A stretch of 64,000 nucleotides of DNA from Sphingomonas pruni NBRC 15498 (GCF_001598455.1 NZ_BCYZ01000007.1:51494-115493), one strand, 5' to 3'; positions 40,000-49,471 are shown, numbered from the stretch's first letter. The notes: a model not told the origin generated them from the letters alone. A program made the numbers and translations.

Positions 40000-40290
40000 T
40001 CATGGCAGCGCGATCCGATCAAACAAATCTTCCCACTCCGGGTTCATGCCCTCGATCTCGCGCAGCTTCCAGGCGCGTTGCCATTCCTTCATCTGCCGCT
40101 CGCGGAGCCGAGCGGCCGCGAGTTCTGAATGTTCCTCGTACCAAACTAGGATCTTGCAGCCATATCGTTTGGTGAAGCCGTCGATCACACCGTTGCGATG
40201 TTCGTAGGCGCGGCGAACGAGGTCGTCCGTCGATCCCATATAGATCGTGCCGTTCCGCCCACTCGCCATGATGTAAACATAGGACGGCAT
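40000..40290 (-). CDS. GIY-YIG nuclease family protein
   Basis: The ATG at 40290 ([20 protein letters not shown]) gives 96 residues, close to the usual size of single-domain URI/YhbQ-like GIY-YIG proteins. The GIY and YIG strands are YVYIM and IYMGS, followed by [11 protein letters not shown] with the conserved arginine, and a C-terminal NPEWEDLF. The family includes nucleases that cut DNA once. The gene is bracketed by inverted family B repeat arms at 39961-39987 and 40313-40342, which suggests it belongs to a small element. Confidence 0.9.
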   Translation of the reverse strand: MPSYVYIMASGRNGTIYMGSTDDLVRRAYEHRNGVIDGFTKRYGCKILVWYEEHSELAAARLRERQMKEWQRAWKLREIEGMNPEWEDLFDRIALP

Positions 40291-40312
40291 TTCCATCGCA
40301 AGGTTCCCGACG

Positions 40313-40342
40313 CTGGGCCCCGGCCTCCGCCGGGGAGGCGTA
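40313..40342 (-). repeat. Family B repeat arm, left-pointing copy
   Basis: This arm matches 28 of 30 positions of the right arm at 39408-39437 and is inverted relative to 39961-39987. It lies 22 bases upstream of the GIY-YIG start codon and 54 bases before rimO. Confidence 0.8.
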
Positions 40343-40396
40343 TTTGTTGCTGCTCTAGTAAAATTAGCGGATGTCGCCTATGTGCGCGGCCTTCCA

Positions 40397-41725
40397 ATGG
40401 CTACTATTCTCCCCTCCCCGCCCCGCGTGGGCATGGTCTCGCTCGGCTGTCCCAAGAACCTGGTCGACAGCGAGCGCATCCTGACCAAGCTGCGCAGCGA
40501 CGGCTATCAGATTTCGCCGGACTATGCCGGCGCGGACGTCGTATTGGTCAATACGTGCGGCTTCCTCGATTCCGCCAAGGAGGAAAGCCTGGAAGCGATC
40601 GGGGAGGCGATTGCCGAGAATGGCCGCGTCATCGTCACCGGCTGCATGGGCAAGGAAGCCGAGGTCATCCGCACCCGCTTCCCCGACGTACTCGCGATCA
40701 CCGGCGCGCACGAATATGAGCAGGTCGTGGGCGCGGTGCACGACGCGGCGCCGATGCCGCCCAACGCCTTTCTCAACCTTGTGCCCGAAAGCGGACTCAA
40801 GCTCACCCCGCGCCATTACAGCTATCTGAAAATCTCCGAGGGCTGCAACCATCGCTGCGCCTTCTGCATCATCCCGTCACTGCGCGGCGACCTGGTCAGC
40901 CGGCGTCCCGATGCGATCCTGCGTGAGGCTGAAAAGCTGGTCGAAGCGGGGACCAAGGAACTGCTGGTCATCAGCCAGGACACCTCTGCTTACGGTGTCG
41001 ACATCAAGCACCATCCGCGCATGTGGCACGGCCAGGAAGTCCGCGCCCACATGACCGACCTGGCGCGCGAGCTCGGCAAGATCGCGCCCTGGGTGCGGCT
41101 GCACTATGTCTATCCTTACCCGCATGTCGATCAGGTCATCCCGCTGATGGCCGAGGGGTTGGTGCTGCCCTATCTCGACATTCCGTTCCAGCATGCCAGC
41201 CGCAACGTGCTCAAGCTGATGCGCCGCCCGGCAAATGAGGCGAAAGTGCTCGAGCGGATCAAGTCGTGGCGCGCGATCGCCCCCGACATCGCGATCCGCT
41301 CGACCTTCGTGGTCGGCTTCCCTGGCGAGACCGACGAAGATTTCGAGTATCTGCTCGATTGGCTCGACGAGGCTCAGCTCGATCGCGTCGGCGCGTTCCG
41401 CTTCGAGCCGGTCGAGGGCGCCGCGGCGAACGCCCTGCCCAATCCGGTGCCCGAAGAGGTCAAGGAAGAGCGCTACGCCCGGATCATGGAAAAGACCGCG
41501 GCGATCAGCGCGGCCAAGCTCGCCGCCAAGGTCGGTCGCACTCTGCCGGTGATCATCGACGCGGTCGATGAGGATGGCGGTGCCACTGGCCGCAGCCAAG
41601 CCGACGCACCCGAGATCGACGGTGAGGTGTTCCTGCGCGATGCCGGACATCTCGCGGTCGGCGATATCACCCCGGTACTGATCGAGGACGCCGATGAGCA
41701 CGATTTGTACGGCGTGCCGGCCTGA
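40397..41725 (+). CDS. rimO: Ribosomal protein S12 methylthiotransferase RimO
   Basis: ATG 40397 ([21 protein letters not shown]) gives 442 residues. It has the N-terminal MTTase domain ([38 protein letters not shown] with three cluster cysteines), the radical SAM motif CNHRCAFC with RGDLVSR, the RimO-type [11 protein letters not shown] and a C-terminal TRAM domain ([20 protein letters not shown]). It adds a methylthio group to an aspartate of ribosomal protein S12. Confidence 0.98.
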   Translation: MATILPSPPRVGMVSLGCPKNLVDSERILTKLRSDGYQISPDYAGADVVLVNTCGFLDSAKEESLEAIGEAIAENGRVIVTGCMGKEAEVIRTRFPDVLAITGAHEYEQVVGAVHDAAPMPPNAFLNLVPESGLKLTPRHYSYLKISEGCNHRCAFCIIPSLRGDLVSRRPDAILREAEKLVEAGTKELLVISQDTSAYGVDIKHHPRMWHGQEVRAHMTDLARELGKIAPWVRLHYVYPYPHVDQVIPLMAEGLVLPYLDIPFQHASRNVLKLMRRPANEAKVLERIKSWRAIAPDIAIRSTFVVGFPGETDEDFEYLLDWLDEAQLDRVGAFRFEPVEGAAANALPNPVPEEVKEERYARIMEKTAAISAAKLAAKVGRTLPVIIDAVDEDGGATGRSQADAPEIDGEVFLRDAGHLAVGDITPVLIEDADEHDLYGVPA

Positions 41726-41809
41726 TTTGTCGGGTATGTCGGGCTGATCTGTCCCGATCTCGGACAGGGCTATTGCCAGATGCCGCGCGCCACCTAACAG
41801 AGTGGCGTC

Positions 41810-42811
41810 ATGAAGATATCGGCTATCCTGTTCGGGCTGATAGTGGCGCTGATCGCGCCCGCGGCGTCGGCGCAAGTCGTGTCCGCGCCGTTGCAGAAGA
41901 TCGTCACGCCGGTCGATCCGATGACGATGGGCACCGACGATTTCGCCCGGCTGGCAAATCCCGCGATCTGGGACGGGCTGTCGGTCAACCGCATCGAGTT
42001 CCGCGAGGATCGCGCGTTCTGGCGGCTCTATCGCATCGTCAATCTGCGCCATCCTGACGGCCCGTTGTGGTTCGTTCCGCACGACAACGAGAATGCCGCA
42101 TTCCAGGCGGCGGTGTTCGCGGTGCGATCCTATGGCGGCGTCGTTATCGCGATCGAGGAAGCGCGCTCGGTCGACGGGCCCGACAGCCGAATGAATCCCG
42201 ATGTTGCTTATGGCCGCGCAATCGACCCGAACCGCAATTTCCGCGACGATACGCCCAATTACGCTGCCACCGTCCTGGCGGACCTGGGCGCTCCGCCGCG
42301 GCTGATCGTCGCGCTCCACACCAACGAGCCCGGGTACAGCGCTTCGGAATCGACCTGCACGCCGCCCGACGCGGGCTATACCGGCAAGGGCGAGATTTCT
42401 GTCCTGTTGTGCAGCGACCTCTATTCGCCGCGGCCATCGATCAGCGCCGCCTGGCCGTTCGACGATACCGACAGCGTCGCCATCGTCTCCTATCTTGGCG
42501 ACCGTAGCCCATCGAGCGGCTTCTGCGCGCGGCCGCTGTCCGATGCCGACATGAACATCATGTTCGAGCATGTCGTACAGAGCGACGGATCGCTGTCCAA
42601 CTACGCTTTGTTCCGCGGCCTGCCCTATGTGAATCTGGAGACCCAGGATCGTGGCACCGATCCGATCGGACTTGGTGATGCGCGATCGCGGCTGCTCGCA
42701 ATGATCGGCACGGTGATGAGGCGTTGCGCGCCGGTCCAAGGCATCGCGCTACGGCTACCAGCTCCGCCGGTCCGCACGCAGCCTTCCGCCAAGCGCAAGA
42801 AGCATCATTAA
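41810..42811 (+). CDS. Secreted M14-like zinc carboxypeptidase fold protein
   Basis: The 333-residue protein has a signal peptide (MKISAILFGLIVALIAPAAS, cut near ASAQ). Three motifs fit the M14 carboxypeptidase active site in order: HDNE at residues 91-94 (HxxE), DPNRNF at 139-144 (as in carboxypeptidase A DPNRNW) and LHTN with His170 as third zinc ligand. The C-terminal glutamate was not assigned. It may trim peptidoglycan or peptides in the periplasm. Its stop overlaps the convergent LysR stop by a few bases. Confidence 0.6.
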   Translation: MKISAILFGLIVALIAPAASAQVVSAPLQKIVTPVDPMTMGTDDFARLANPAIWDGLSVNRIEFREDRAFWRLYRIVNLRHPDGPLWFVPHDNENAAFQAAVFAVRSYGGVVIAIEEARSVDGPDSRMNPDVAYGRAIDPNRNFRDDTPNYAATVLADLGAPPRLIVALHTNEPGYSASESTCTPPDAGYTGKGEISVLLCSDLYSPRPSISAAWPFDDTDSVAIVSYLGDRSPSSGFCARPLSDADMNIMFEHVVQSDGSLSNYALFRGLPYVNLETQDRGTDPIGLGDARSRLLAMIGTVMRRCAPVQGIALRLPAPPVRTQPSAKRKKHH

Positions 42812-43650
42812 GCGAGCAATTCGCGGATCGTTGCTGCCTCGGGCAAGGCTAACGCTCCCCCGATGCCGCAAAGATACAGCGTATTCGGAGCCCGTCCCGC
42901 GTTTGCGGGCTCAAGCCCGGCGGCAAGGCAGGCGTCGAGCGGAGCGATCGTCGCCCCCCGTCCGGCGCGGACGCTGATCAGGGCTTCTTCCAGTTCGCTG
43001 CAATGGTCGTGACGGATCAGTGACCCGGGCTGGCAGCCGAACACGCGGTCGAACCAATGACCGAACACATAATCATATTCGTCATAAGTGACGAAGCGTA
43101 GCCGCTCGATCGCATCGAGACTGCTGACATCACCGACAGCGCCCACCAGCACGGCTTCTTCGCCGGCAAGCTCGACCGATTCGACCGGTACCGCGGTCAC
43201 CGCGCGATACGTGACGGCCAGGTCGATCTCCCCTGCCAGCAACGCCGCAAGCAGATCGTCGTGCGATCCGGTGCGAAACAGGATCGGCCGCTCACCCGGC
43301 ATGGTTGCGAACAGACGCGGCGCGAGCCGGTAGCGGCCGAAGCCGGTCACCGCACCGATCCTGAGCGGCGTGACGAACCCTTCGTCGCGATTGAGATAGA
43401 CTCGCACCCGGTCGATCTCGTCGAGCGCGCGGCCGATCGTATCGAACAGCACCCGTCCTTGCGGCGTCAGCCGAAGCGAGCGGCCCGATCGCTCCATCAG
43501 CGTCACCCCGACATCGCGCTCGAACCGGCGGAGATCGGCATGGACCGCCGGTGCCGACTTGCCGATAGCGCGTGCCGCCGCGGCGATCCCGCCGGCGCGC
43601 GCAACCGCGTGGAATATCGCCGCCCGTCGCAGATCCGCACCCTCGAACAT
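42808..43650 (-). CDS. LysR family transcriptional regulator
   Basis: The 280-residue protein has the LysR winged helix at the N-terminus (FHAVARAGGIAAAARAIGKSAPAVHADLRRFERDVGVTLMER) and a substrate-binding domain (PLRIGAVTGFGRYRLAPRL). It is divergent from the secreted two-repeat protein gene at 43736, with 85 bases between, so it may control that gene. It is convergent with the M14-like gene. Confidence 0.93.
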   Translation of the reverse strand: MFEGADLRRAAIFHAVARAGGIAAAARAIGKSAPAVHADLRRFERDVGVTLMERSGRSLRLTPQGRVLFDTIGRALDEIDRVRVYLNRDEGFVTPLRIGAVTGFGRYRLAPRLFATMPGERPILFRTGSHDDLLAALLAGEIDLAVTYRAVTAVPVESVELAGEEAVLVGAVGDVSSLDAIERLRFVTYDEYDYVFGHWFDRVFGCQPGSLIRHDHCSELEEALISVRAGRGATIAPLDACLAAGLEPANAGRAPNTLYLCGIGGALALPEAATIRELLA

Positions 43651-43735
43651 TCCGCTTTACCTAACGATTATCTCCTATCTTTCGAATTACGGAATTATCG
43701 ATGCGAGTCTAGATTGCGAGCGAAGGAGAAATCCG

Positions 43736-44395
43736 ATGCTTGTCCGAACGTTGCTCGCCTGTCTGCCGATCGCCATCCCCGCCGTCGCGGCCGCGCAATC
43801 GGGCGGCACTGCGCATCTCTATGCATACACGGTGAAGGACCGGGCGGCGTTCGAAGCCGGCTATCGTCAACATCTGCGCTGGCATGCGGCGCATGCAGAT
43901 AGGCTCGCCTGGTTTGCGTGGGACGTGACGCACGGCGATCGCGCGGGCGTCTTTGTCGATGGCACGTTCGGGACGACACCCGACGGTCTCGCGGGCCGCC
44001 CCGATCCCAAGGGCGACGTTGCCGACTTCCGGGCCAATGCCGGCCCCTATGTTTCCGCGACCGGCGATGAAGGTTGGGAATTGTGGCGCGAAGCGAGCCG
44101 CGTGACGCCGCTCGAACAGCGGCGACCGTTGGCCTATGCGCACGTCTATATGATTGCGGCGGAGGATAAGGCCGCCTTCGAGGCCGCGGTTGCCGCTCAA
44201 CAGCTGCAAGGCGCGACCTGGTATCGCAGCCTCGATGGCGCGCCAGGACGCTATCTGCTGATGCTCCCGGCACGGTCGCGCGGCGCTCCGCCGCCTTTGT
44301 CGCTGAGCGGCGGCCCGGTGCGCACGCTCCGCGCCGAAACCTGGCAGTACGTGCCGCGCCTCGCGCTCATGCCTGGCGCGCCGCTGCTCCCCTGA
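43736..44395 (+). CDS. Secreted hypothetical protein with an internal duplication
   Basis: ATG 43736 follows aaggaga. A signal peptide (LVRTLLACLPIAIPAVAAAQ) precedes two similar halves: HLYAYTVKDRAAFEAGYRQH near residue 28 and HVYMIAAEDKAAFEAAVAAQ near 140, each followed by beta-rich sequence. The pattern recalls dimeric alpha-beta barrel (NIPSNAP/ABM-like) folds in tandem. I do not recognise a named family. It lies divergent from a LysR gene and 59 bases before a serine hydrolase gene. Confidence 0.75.
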   Translation: MLVRTLLACLPIAIPAVAAAQSGGTAHLYAYTVKDRAAFEAGYRQHLRWHAAHADRLAWFAWDVTHGDRAGVFVDGTFGTTPDGLAGRPDPKGDVADFRANAGPYVSATGDEGWELWREASRVTPLEQRRPLAYAHVYMIAAEDKAAFEAAVAAQQLQGATWYRSLDGAPGRYLLMLPARSRGAPPPLSLSGGPVRTLRAETWQYVPRLALMPGAPLLP

Positions 44396-44454
44396 TTGCG
44401 CGCGGCGAATGGCGGCTTATAGCGAGCGGGCCACTCATTCGGAGCGACCCGTCG

Positions 44455-45858
44455 ATGCGCTTTCTGCCGCTTGCCCTGCTTCTCGTTGCCACGCCCGCCA
44501 TCGCGCAGGACCTCGCCCCAGCCGACACCACCAAGGTCGATGCGATCGTCACCGACACCTTGGCGCGCAACGGCGTGCCCTCGGCGTCGATCGCGATCGT
44601 GCGCGGCGGACGGATCGTCTATGCCAAGGCCTATGGCAAGCAATCGGAGACGGTCGCGACGCCGCGCAGCGAGGCGCCGTACCAGATCGCCTCGATCTCC
44701 AAGCAATTCACTGCCGCCGCGATCCTGATGCTGGAGGATGAGGGCAAGATCAGCCTCGACGATACTGTCGCCAAATGGGTGCCCGGCATCACCGACGGCG
44801 ACAAGATCACTATCCGCCAGCTGCTCAGCCACACGTCGGGCCTGCAGGATTACTGGCCGCAGGATTACAGCTTCGCGGCGATGGAAAAGCCGGTCACGCC
44901 GCAGCAGATCGTCGACCGCTGGGCGAAGAAGCCGCTCGATTTCGCGCCGGGCACGCAATGGCAATATTCGAATACCGGCTATGTCGTCGCCGGGATGATC
45001 GTCGAAAAGGCGGCAGGCAAGCCGCTCCTCGCCTATCTGCAGGACAAGGTGTTCAAACCGTTGGGCATGAAGGTGATCGACCAGGATCTGGCGGTCGGCA
45101 AAGGCTTTCCGCAAGGCTATCACCGCTATGCGCTCGGCCCCGTTCGGGTAGAAAAGCCGGCGGCACGCGGTTGGCTCTTTGCCGCGGGCGAACTCGCCAT
45201 GTCGGCAAGCGATCTCGCCAAATGGGATATCGCGCGACTGAACCGCAGCGTGATGCCGGCGGATGACTGGCAGACGCAGGAAACGCCGGTCCTGCTAACC
45301 AGCGGCAAGTCGACCAATTACGGCCTGGGGGTCTTCACGGGCACCGCCAAGGGGCATCGTTACGTCGAACATACCGGCGAGGCGGTCGGCTTTCTGTCCG
45401 AGAATATCGTCTATCCCGATGACAAGGCGGCCGTCGTGGTGCTGGTCAATTCGGACTTTTCCGACGCCTTTACCGGCATTGCGAGCCAGATTTCCGAGCT
45501 GATACTGCCGCCGGCCAGCGGACCTGCGGCCGCCGGCGACGCCGAGACGGCGAAGACCGCGCAGGCGCGCGCGATCTTCGACCAATTGCGCACGGGCAAA
45601 CTCGATCGGGCAACGATGACCGAGGATGCCAATTACTATTTCGACGCCACCGCGATCGGCGATTACCGCGACAGCCTGGGCAAGCTCGGTGACCCGACGT
45701 CATTCACGCTGGCGCGGCCCGCGCGGCTGCGCGGCGGCTTCGTCAACCGCAATTACAGCGTCACTTACCCGAACGGTACCAAGCTGTCGGTGGTGACCTA
45801 TGCCGAGCCCGAGGGGGCCGGACGCTACGAACAGTTCATCGTGATGCCGGCCGATTGA
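44455..45858 (+). CDS. Secreted serine hydrolase of the class C beta-lactamase family
   Basis: The 467-residue protein has a signal peptide (MRFLPLALLLVATPAIAQ). The penicillin-binding/AmpC-like motifs are present: SISK at residue 80 (SxxK nucleophile and base), YSN near 171 (YxN) and HTGEAVGF (the KTG equivalent, here HTG, as in esterase-like members). A C-terminal domain of about 120 residues follows. It is more likely a D-amino peptidase or esterase than a true beta-lactamase. Confidence 0.92.
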   Translation: MRFLPLALLLVATPAIAQDLAPADTTKVDAIVTDTLARNGVPSASIAIVRGGRIVYAKAYGKQSETVATPRSEAPYQIASISKQFTAAAILMLEDEGKISLDDTVAKWVPGITDGDKITIRQLLSHTSGLQDYWPQDYSFAAMEKPVTPQQIVDRWAKKPLDFAPGTQWQYSNTGYVVAGMIVEKAAGKPLLAYLQDKVFKPLGMKVIDQDLAVGKGFPQGYHRYALGPVRVEKPAARGWLFAAGELAMSASDLAKWDIARLNRSVMPADDWQTQETPVLLTSGKSTNYGLGVFTGTAKGHRYVEHTGEAVGFLSENIVYPDDKAAVVVLVNSDFSDAFTGIASQISELILPPASGPAAAGDAETAKTAQARAIFDQLRTGKLDRATMTEDANYYFDATAIGDYRDSLGKLGDPTSFTLARPARLRGGFVNRNYSVTYPNGTKLSVVTYAEPEGAGRYEQFIVMPAD

Positions 45859-45901
45859 GCCGCGTTTCTCCGATCGACCCGCTTACCAACGAGACACTCG
45901 C

Positions 45902-47290
45902 ATGACCGACTTTGCCGCCCTCCTCCAACCAGACCGCGGCCAGTCCGCGCGCACGATCGAGGTCGTCCATCCCGACGGATTTGCCGACTGGCTGGCCGCG
46001 CAACCGCCGCGCGTGCGTGCGATGGTCGCCGCCGCCCGCGTGACGGGCAAGGCGGGCAACAAGGCGATCCTGCCCGGCGAGGGCGTCGAGGACTGGTCGG
46101 TGCTGCACCTCTGTGACGAGGATGCCAACTCGCCATGGCGGATCGCATCCCAGCCCGATTTCCTGCCGGAGGGAACCTATCGACTGAAGGGCGGCGATGT
46201 CGGACCCGCCGGCCTCGGCTGGCTGCTCGCGCAGCATCGTTTCGATAAATATACCAAGCCTGACAAGGACAGTGCGCCACGCGTCCTGTTGAGCAGCGAT
46301 CCTGCCGCGATCGACGAGACAGTCAGGCTGGCGCAGGCGACCGCTCTGGTTCGCGACCTGGTCAATCTCGGCTCGTCCGACATGGGACCTGCCGAGCTCG
46401 AGGCCGAGGCGGCGAAGCTGGCCAAGACATTCGACGCCACGCTGACGGTCACGCGCGGCGATGCGCTAGCGACGGGCTATCCGATGATCGACGCCGTCGG
46501 ACGCGCCGCCGCCAAGCACCGCGCGCCGCGGTTGATCGAGATCGAATGGGGCAATCCCAAACATCCGCGCGTTGCGGTGCTCGGCAAGGGCGTCTGCTTC
46601 GATTCGGGCGGTCTCGATATCAAGCCAGCGAGCGGCATGCGCCTGATGAAGAAGGACATGGGTGGTGCCGCCCACGCGCTGGCGCTGGCCAATTTGATCA
46701 TGGGAGCGCGGCTGCCCATCCGCCTGCACGTGCTGATCCCGGCGGTCGAGAATGCGATTTCGGCCGATGCCTTCCGCCCCGGCGACGTGCTGAAGACGCG
46801 CAAAGGATTGACCGTCGAGAACACCAACACCGATGCCGAGGGGCGGCTGGTGCTCGGCGATGCGCTGACCAAGGCGGGTGAAGCGAAGCCCGAGCTGGTG
46901 ATCGACTATGCCACGCTGACCGGCGCGGCCCGCGTCGCGCTCGGCCCCGATCTGCCCGCAACCTTTATCAGCGACGACGCGCTGGCGTCCGACCTGATCG
47001 GGGCCGGCACCGCGGTCCACGACCCGTTGTGGCGGCTGCCGCTATGGGACGGTTATGACGAATATCTCAAATCCGACATCGCCGACCTGATCAACGCGCC
47101 CGACAATGGCTATGCCGGCGCGGTCACCGCTGCCCTGTTCCTGCGCCGCTTCGCGCCCGAGGGCGTGCCCTGGGCGCACCTCGACACCTTCGCGTGGCGG
47201 CCGACCGCCAAGCCGGGACGTCCCAAGGGCGGCGATGCTCTGGGCGTGCGCGCCGCCTGGGCGATGCTGAAGAAGCGCTACGCAAGCTAA
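45902..47290 (+). CDS. Leucyl aminopeptidase family (M17)
   Basis: The 462-residue protein has the M17 signatures: GKGVCFDSGGLDIKPASGM and MKKDMGGAAHALALA (metal-binding lysine and aspartates), then NTDAEGRLVLGDAL, the family pattern. The N-terminal regulatory domain is present. It removes N-terminal residues from peptides in the cytoplasm using two metal ions. It lies 43 bases after the serine hydrolase. Confidence 0.96.
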   Translation: MTDFAALLQPDRGQSARTIEVVHPDGFADWLAAQPPRVRAMVAAARVTGKAGNKAILPGEGVEDWSVLHLCDEDANSPWRIASQPDFLPEGTYRLKGGDVGPAGLGWLLAQHRFDKYTKPDKDSAPRVLLSSDPAAIDETVRLAQATALVRDLVNLGSSDMGPAELEAEAAKLAKTFDATLTVTRGDALATGYPMIDAVGRAAAKHRAPRLIEIEWGNPKHPRVAVLGKGVCFDSGGLDIKPASGMRLMKKDMGGAAHALALANLIMGARLPIRLHVLIPAVENAISADAFRPGDVLKTRKGLTVENTNTDAEGRLVLGDALTKAGEAKPELVIDYATLTGAARVALGPDLPATFISDDALASDLIGAGTAVHDPLWRLPLWDGYDEYLKSDIADLINAPDNGYAGAVTAALFLRRFAPEGVPWAHLDTFAWRPTAKPGRPKGGDALGVRAAWAMLKKRYAS

Positions 47291-47301
47291 GCTGAGCCAT
47301 G

Positions 47302-47329
47302 CGCCTCCCCAGCGAAGGTCGGGGAGGCG
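47302..47329. terminator. Hairpin between convergent genes, related to family B repeats
   Basis: cgcctcccc (47302-47310) and ggggaggcg (47321-47329) pair around the loop agcgaaggtc, which resembles the family B core. It lies just after the M17 gene and before the end of the convergent DUF937 gene, so it may end both transcripts. Confidence 0.6.
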
Positions 47330-47344
47330 TTAATAGAAAACCGG

Positions 47345-47965
47345 TCAAGCCGACCGACCGCCGCCGCGCACCATGCCGAGGATGTCGTCGAGCGGATTGC
47401 CGTCGTGATTGGCGTCGAGCATCGACGCCAGCCCGCCGAGGCTGCCGAAGATGCCGCCGGTCGGCGCGGCAGGTGCCGCCGGGGCGGCGGGCGCGGCGCT
47501 CGCGCCGCTGCCGGCAATCATCGAGGTGAGCACGCTCGCGGCGATGCCGCCGAGCATGCCGCCGCCCATCTTTTTCGCTACCTGTTGCGCGACCAGCCCG
47601 GCGACGATCGGCAGCATCGCCTTCAGGACCGTGTCGCTGATCCCGGTTTGCGCCGAGGCGGCCGTGGCGACCGAGCGGCTGACATCCTTCGACCCGAAAA
47701 TCTGGCCGAGCACGGCATTGCCGGCATCGGTGTCGGTGGCGGGGGAAGTGGTCGTGGCAGCAATACCGGCGACCGATCCAAGGCCGCCGCCCTGTTCGAC
47801 CTTCTTCAATCCGCCAAGCACGGCCGGTAGCAGGGCGCCGACCGCGGCATTGGCCTGATCTGGCGTCAGCCCGAATTGCTGCGCGAGCGCACCGACATCG
47901 ACTTGCGGTGCTGCCCCGGCGTCACCGCCGGTCGCCTGCTGTAGAAGCTGTCCCAGGATATCCAT
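47345..47965 (-). CDS. DUF937 domain protein
   Basis: The 206-residue protein matches DUF937 with the N-terminal FGLTPDQANAAVGALLPAVLGGLKK and the middle NAVLGQIFGSKDVSRSVATAASAQTG-type repeat. An Ala/Pro-rich linker precedes a C-terminal LDANHDGNPLDDI, which resembles an EF-hand or dockerin calcium loop. The family is uncharacterised. It has no signal peptide. Confidence 0.87.
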   Translation of the reverse strand: MDILGQLLQQATGGDAGAAPQVDVGALAQQFGLTPDQANAAVGALLPAVLGGLKKVEQGGGLGSVAGIAATTTSPATDTDAGNAVLGQIFGSKDVSRSVATAASAQTGISDTVLKAMLPIVAGLVAQQVAKKMGGGMLGGIAASVLTSMIAGSGASAAPAAPAAPAAPTGGIFGSLGGLASMLDANHDGNPLDDILGMVRGGGRSA

Positions 47966-47998
47966 GACTGCGACTCCTTGAACGCGAACCGCCCGCGA

Positions 47999-48556
47999 TC
48001 AGGCGGCGGTCGAGCGTACCGCGTCGATCAGGACGAAGGCAATGCGCGCGAGGTGATCCGACCTGTTTTCCCACCCATGCGGCGTTCCCCGCTGGATCAG
48101 GATGTCGCCCGCGTGCAGAACCGTCTCGTCGCGGTCCATCACCGCGACGATCTCGCCCTGCAGCACGATCGCGTAATCGACCGTGTCGGTAGTGTGCATG
48201 CTCGCCGAGCGCGTGCTGCCCTCGTGGTGATCGGCATCGGGATAGAGCGCGGCGAACACCGCCTTGACCATCGCCGCGCGCTGTTCGGGCGTCGCGTCGC
48301 CGATCGGCGGGAAGTCGATCACACGGAGCACCGTGCCGCGATTTGGCGGCAGCACGCCGCGATGCTCGGCAATGTCGTCGGGCGCGTCGATCGCGCTCGG
48401 TGCCGCATGCGTGAGCCACATATTGGTGCTGCGATAGGTCGAACCCGGCAGGACGAACTCGGCTGGGCTGGGTCCGTCCTGGACGATGTAAGACTGGCCG
48501 TCCGCATCGATCGCGGTAACGACGCGGTGTGGCGCCGGCAGAGGTCCGTCGGTCAT
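47999..48556 (-). CDS. Cupin domain protein
   Basis: ATG 48556 overlaps the tpiA stop (ATGA), giving 185 residues. The C-terminal half carries the cupin pattern: STRSASMHTTDTVDYAIVL, GEIVAVMDRDETVLHAGDIL and RGTPHGWENRSDHLARIAF, with His/Asp/His as candidate metal ligands. The N-terminus (MTDGPLPAPHRVVTAIDADG) is typical of a small group of alphaproteobacterial cupins. Its coupling to tpiA is odd and may only reflect operon structure. Confidence 0.87.
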   Translation of the reverse strand: MTDGPLPAPHRVVTAIDADGQSYIVQDGPSPAEFVLPGSTYRSTNMWLTHAAPSAIDAPDDIAEHRGVLPPNRGTVLRVIDFPPIGDATPEQRAAMVKAVFAALYPDADHHEGSTRSASMHTTDTVDYAIVLQGEIVAVMDRDETVLHAGDILIQRGTPHGWENRSDHLARIAFVLIDAVRSTAA

Positions 48557-49305
48557 GCCGACAGCGCCTTGGCCGCCTGGATGATCGGGACGAATTTGTC
48601 CGCGGTCAGGCTGGCGCCGCCGACCAGCGCGCCGTCGACATTCTCGAGCGCCAGGATTTCCGCGGCGTTGGCGGGGTTGGCCGATCCGCCGTAGAGAATG
48701 CGCATGTCGGATGCGCCGTCGCCGATCATTTGCTGCAGCTTGGCACGTATGATCGCGTGAATCGCCGCGATCTCGTCCATCGTCGGGGTCCGACCGGTGC
48801 CGATCGCCCAGCACGGCTCATAGGCAACCGTCAGCCAGTCGCCATGCGCATCGTCGGGCAAGGATTCCTCGGTCTGCGCCCGCACGATATGCGCCGCGCG
48901 GCCGGCATCGCGCTCTTGCTGCGTTTCGCCGACGCAGAGGATGACCTTCAAGCCATGGCGATGCGCTGTCGCCGCCTTGAGATAAACGTCATGGCTGGTT
49001 TCGTGCTGATCGCTGCGGCGTTCGGAATGGCCGACGATGGTGAAAGCGGCGCCCGCTTCCCTGACCATGCCAGCCGAAACGCAGCCGGTATGTGCGCCAT
49101 CGTCGTCCTGATGCACGTCCTCCGCGCCGATCGCCAGATTCGGCGCGCGGGCATGAGCCGGCGCGATCAGCGTCGCCGGCACCGCGACCGCGACGTCGAT
49201 CCCCGGCGCCGCGGCGGCGGCGGCCGCGATGCCGTCGAGTTCGGCCAGTGCCGCAAGGCTGCCGTTCATCTTCCAATTGCCTGCGATCAGCTTGCGCCGT
49301 GTCAT
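48553..49305 (-). CDS. tpiA: Triose-phosphate isomerase
   Basis: The ATG at 49305 has gggagg upstream and gives 250 residues, the normal length. Catalytic landmarks are NWKMNG (Lys), VGHSERR (His) and VAYEPCWAIGTG (Glu), with the phosphate loop ILYGGSANPANA. It interconverts dihydroxyacetone phosphate and glyceraldehyde 3-phosphate. It is divergent from ppiD. Confidence 0.98.
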   Translation of the reverse strand: MTRRKLIAGNWKMNGSLAALAELDGIAAAAAAAPGIDVAVAVPATLIAPAHARAPNLAIGAEDVHQDDDGAHTGCVSAGMVREAGAAFTIVGHSERRSDQHETSHDVYLKAATAHRHGLKVILCVGETQQERDAGRAAHIVRAQTEESLPDDAHGDWLTVAYEPCWAIGTGRTPTMDEIAAIHAIIRAKLQQMIGDGASDMRILYGGSANPANAAEILALENVDGALVGGASLTADKFVPIIQAAKALSA

Positions 49306-49471
49306 GTGTCCTCCCGTTTTATGTATCCCCCGATAACGCCCACAAGAGCGTGCGCAAGCGTCGTGCTCGATGCTCGGCACAGCGTTGCCAGGCATGATCT
49401 CAGGGCATTGCCGGTTATGAGCACACGTCCTAAAGCGTCCGCTCGTTTTTCAGGACCAACGATCGGGCCCC

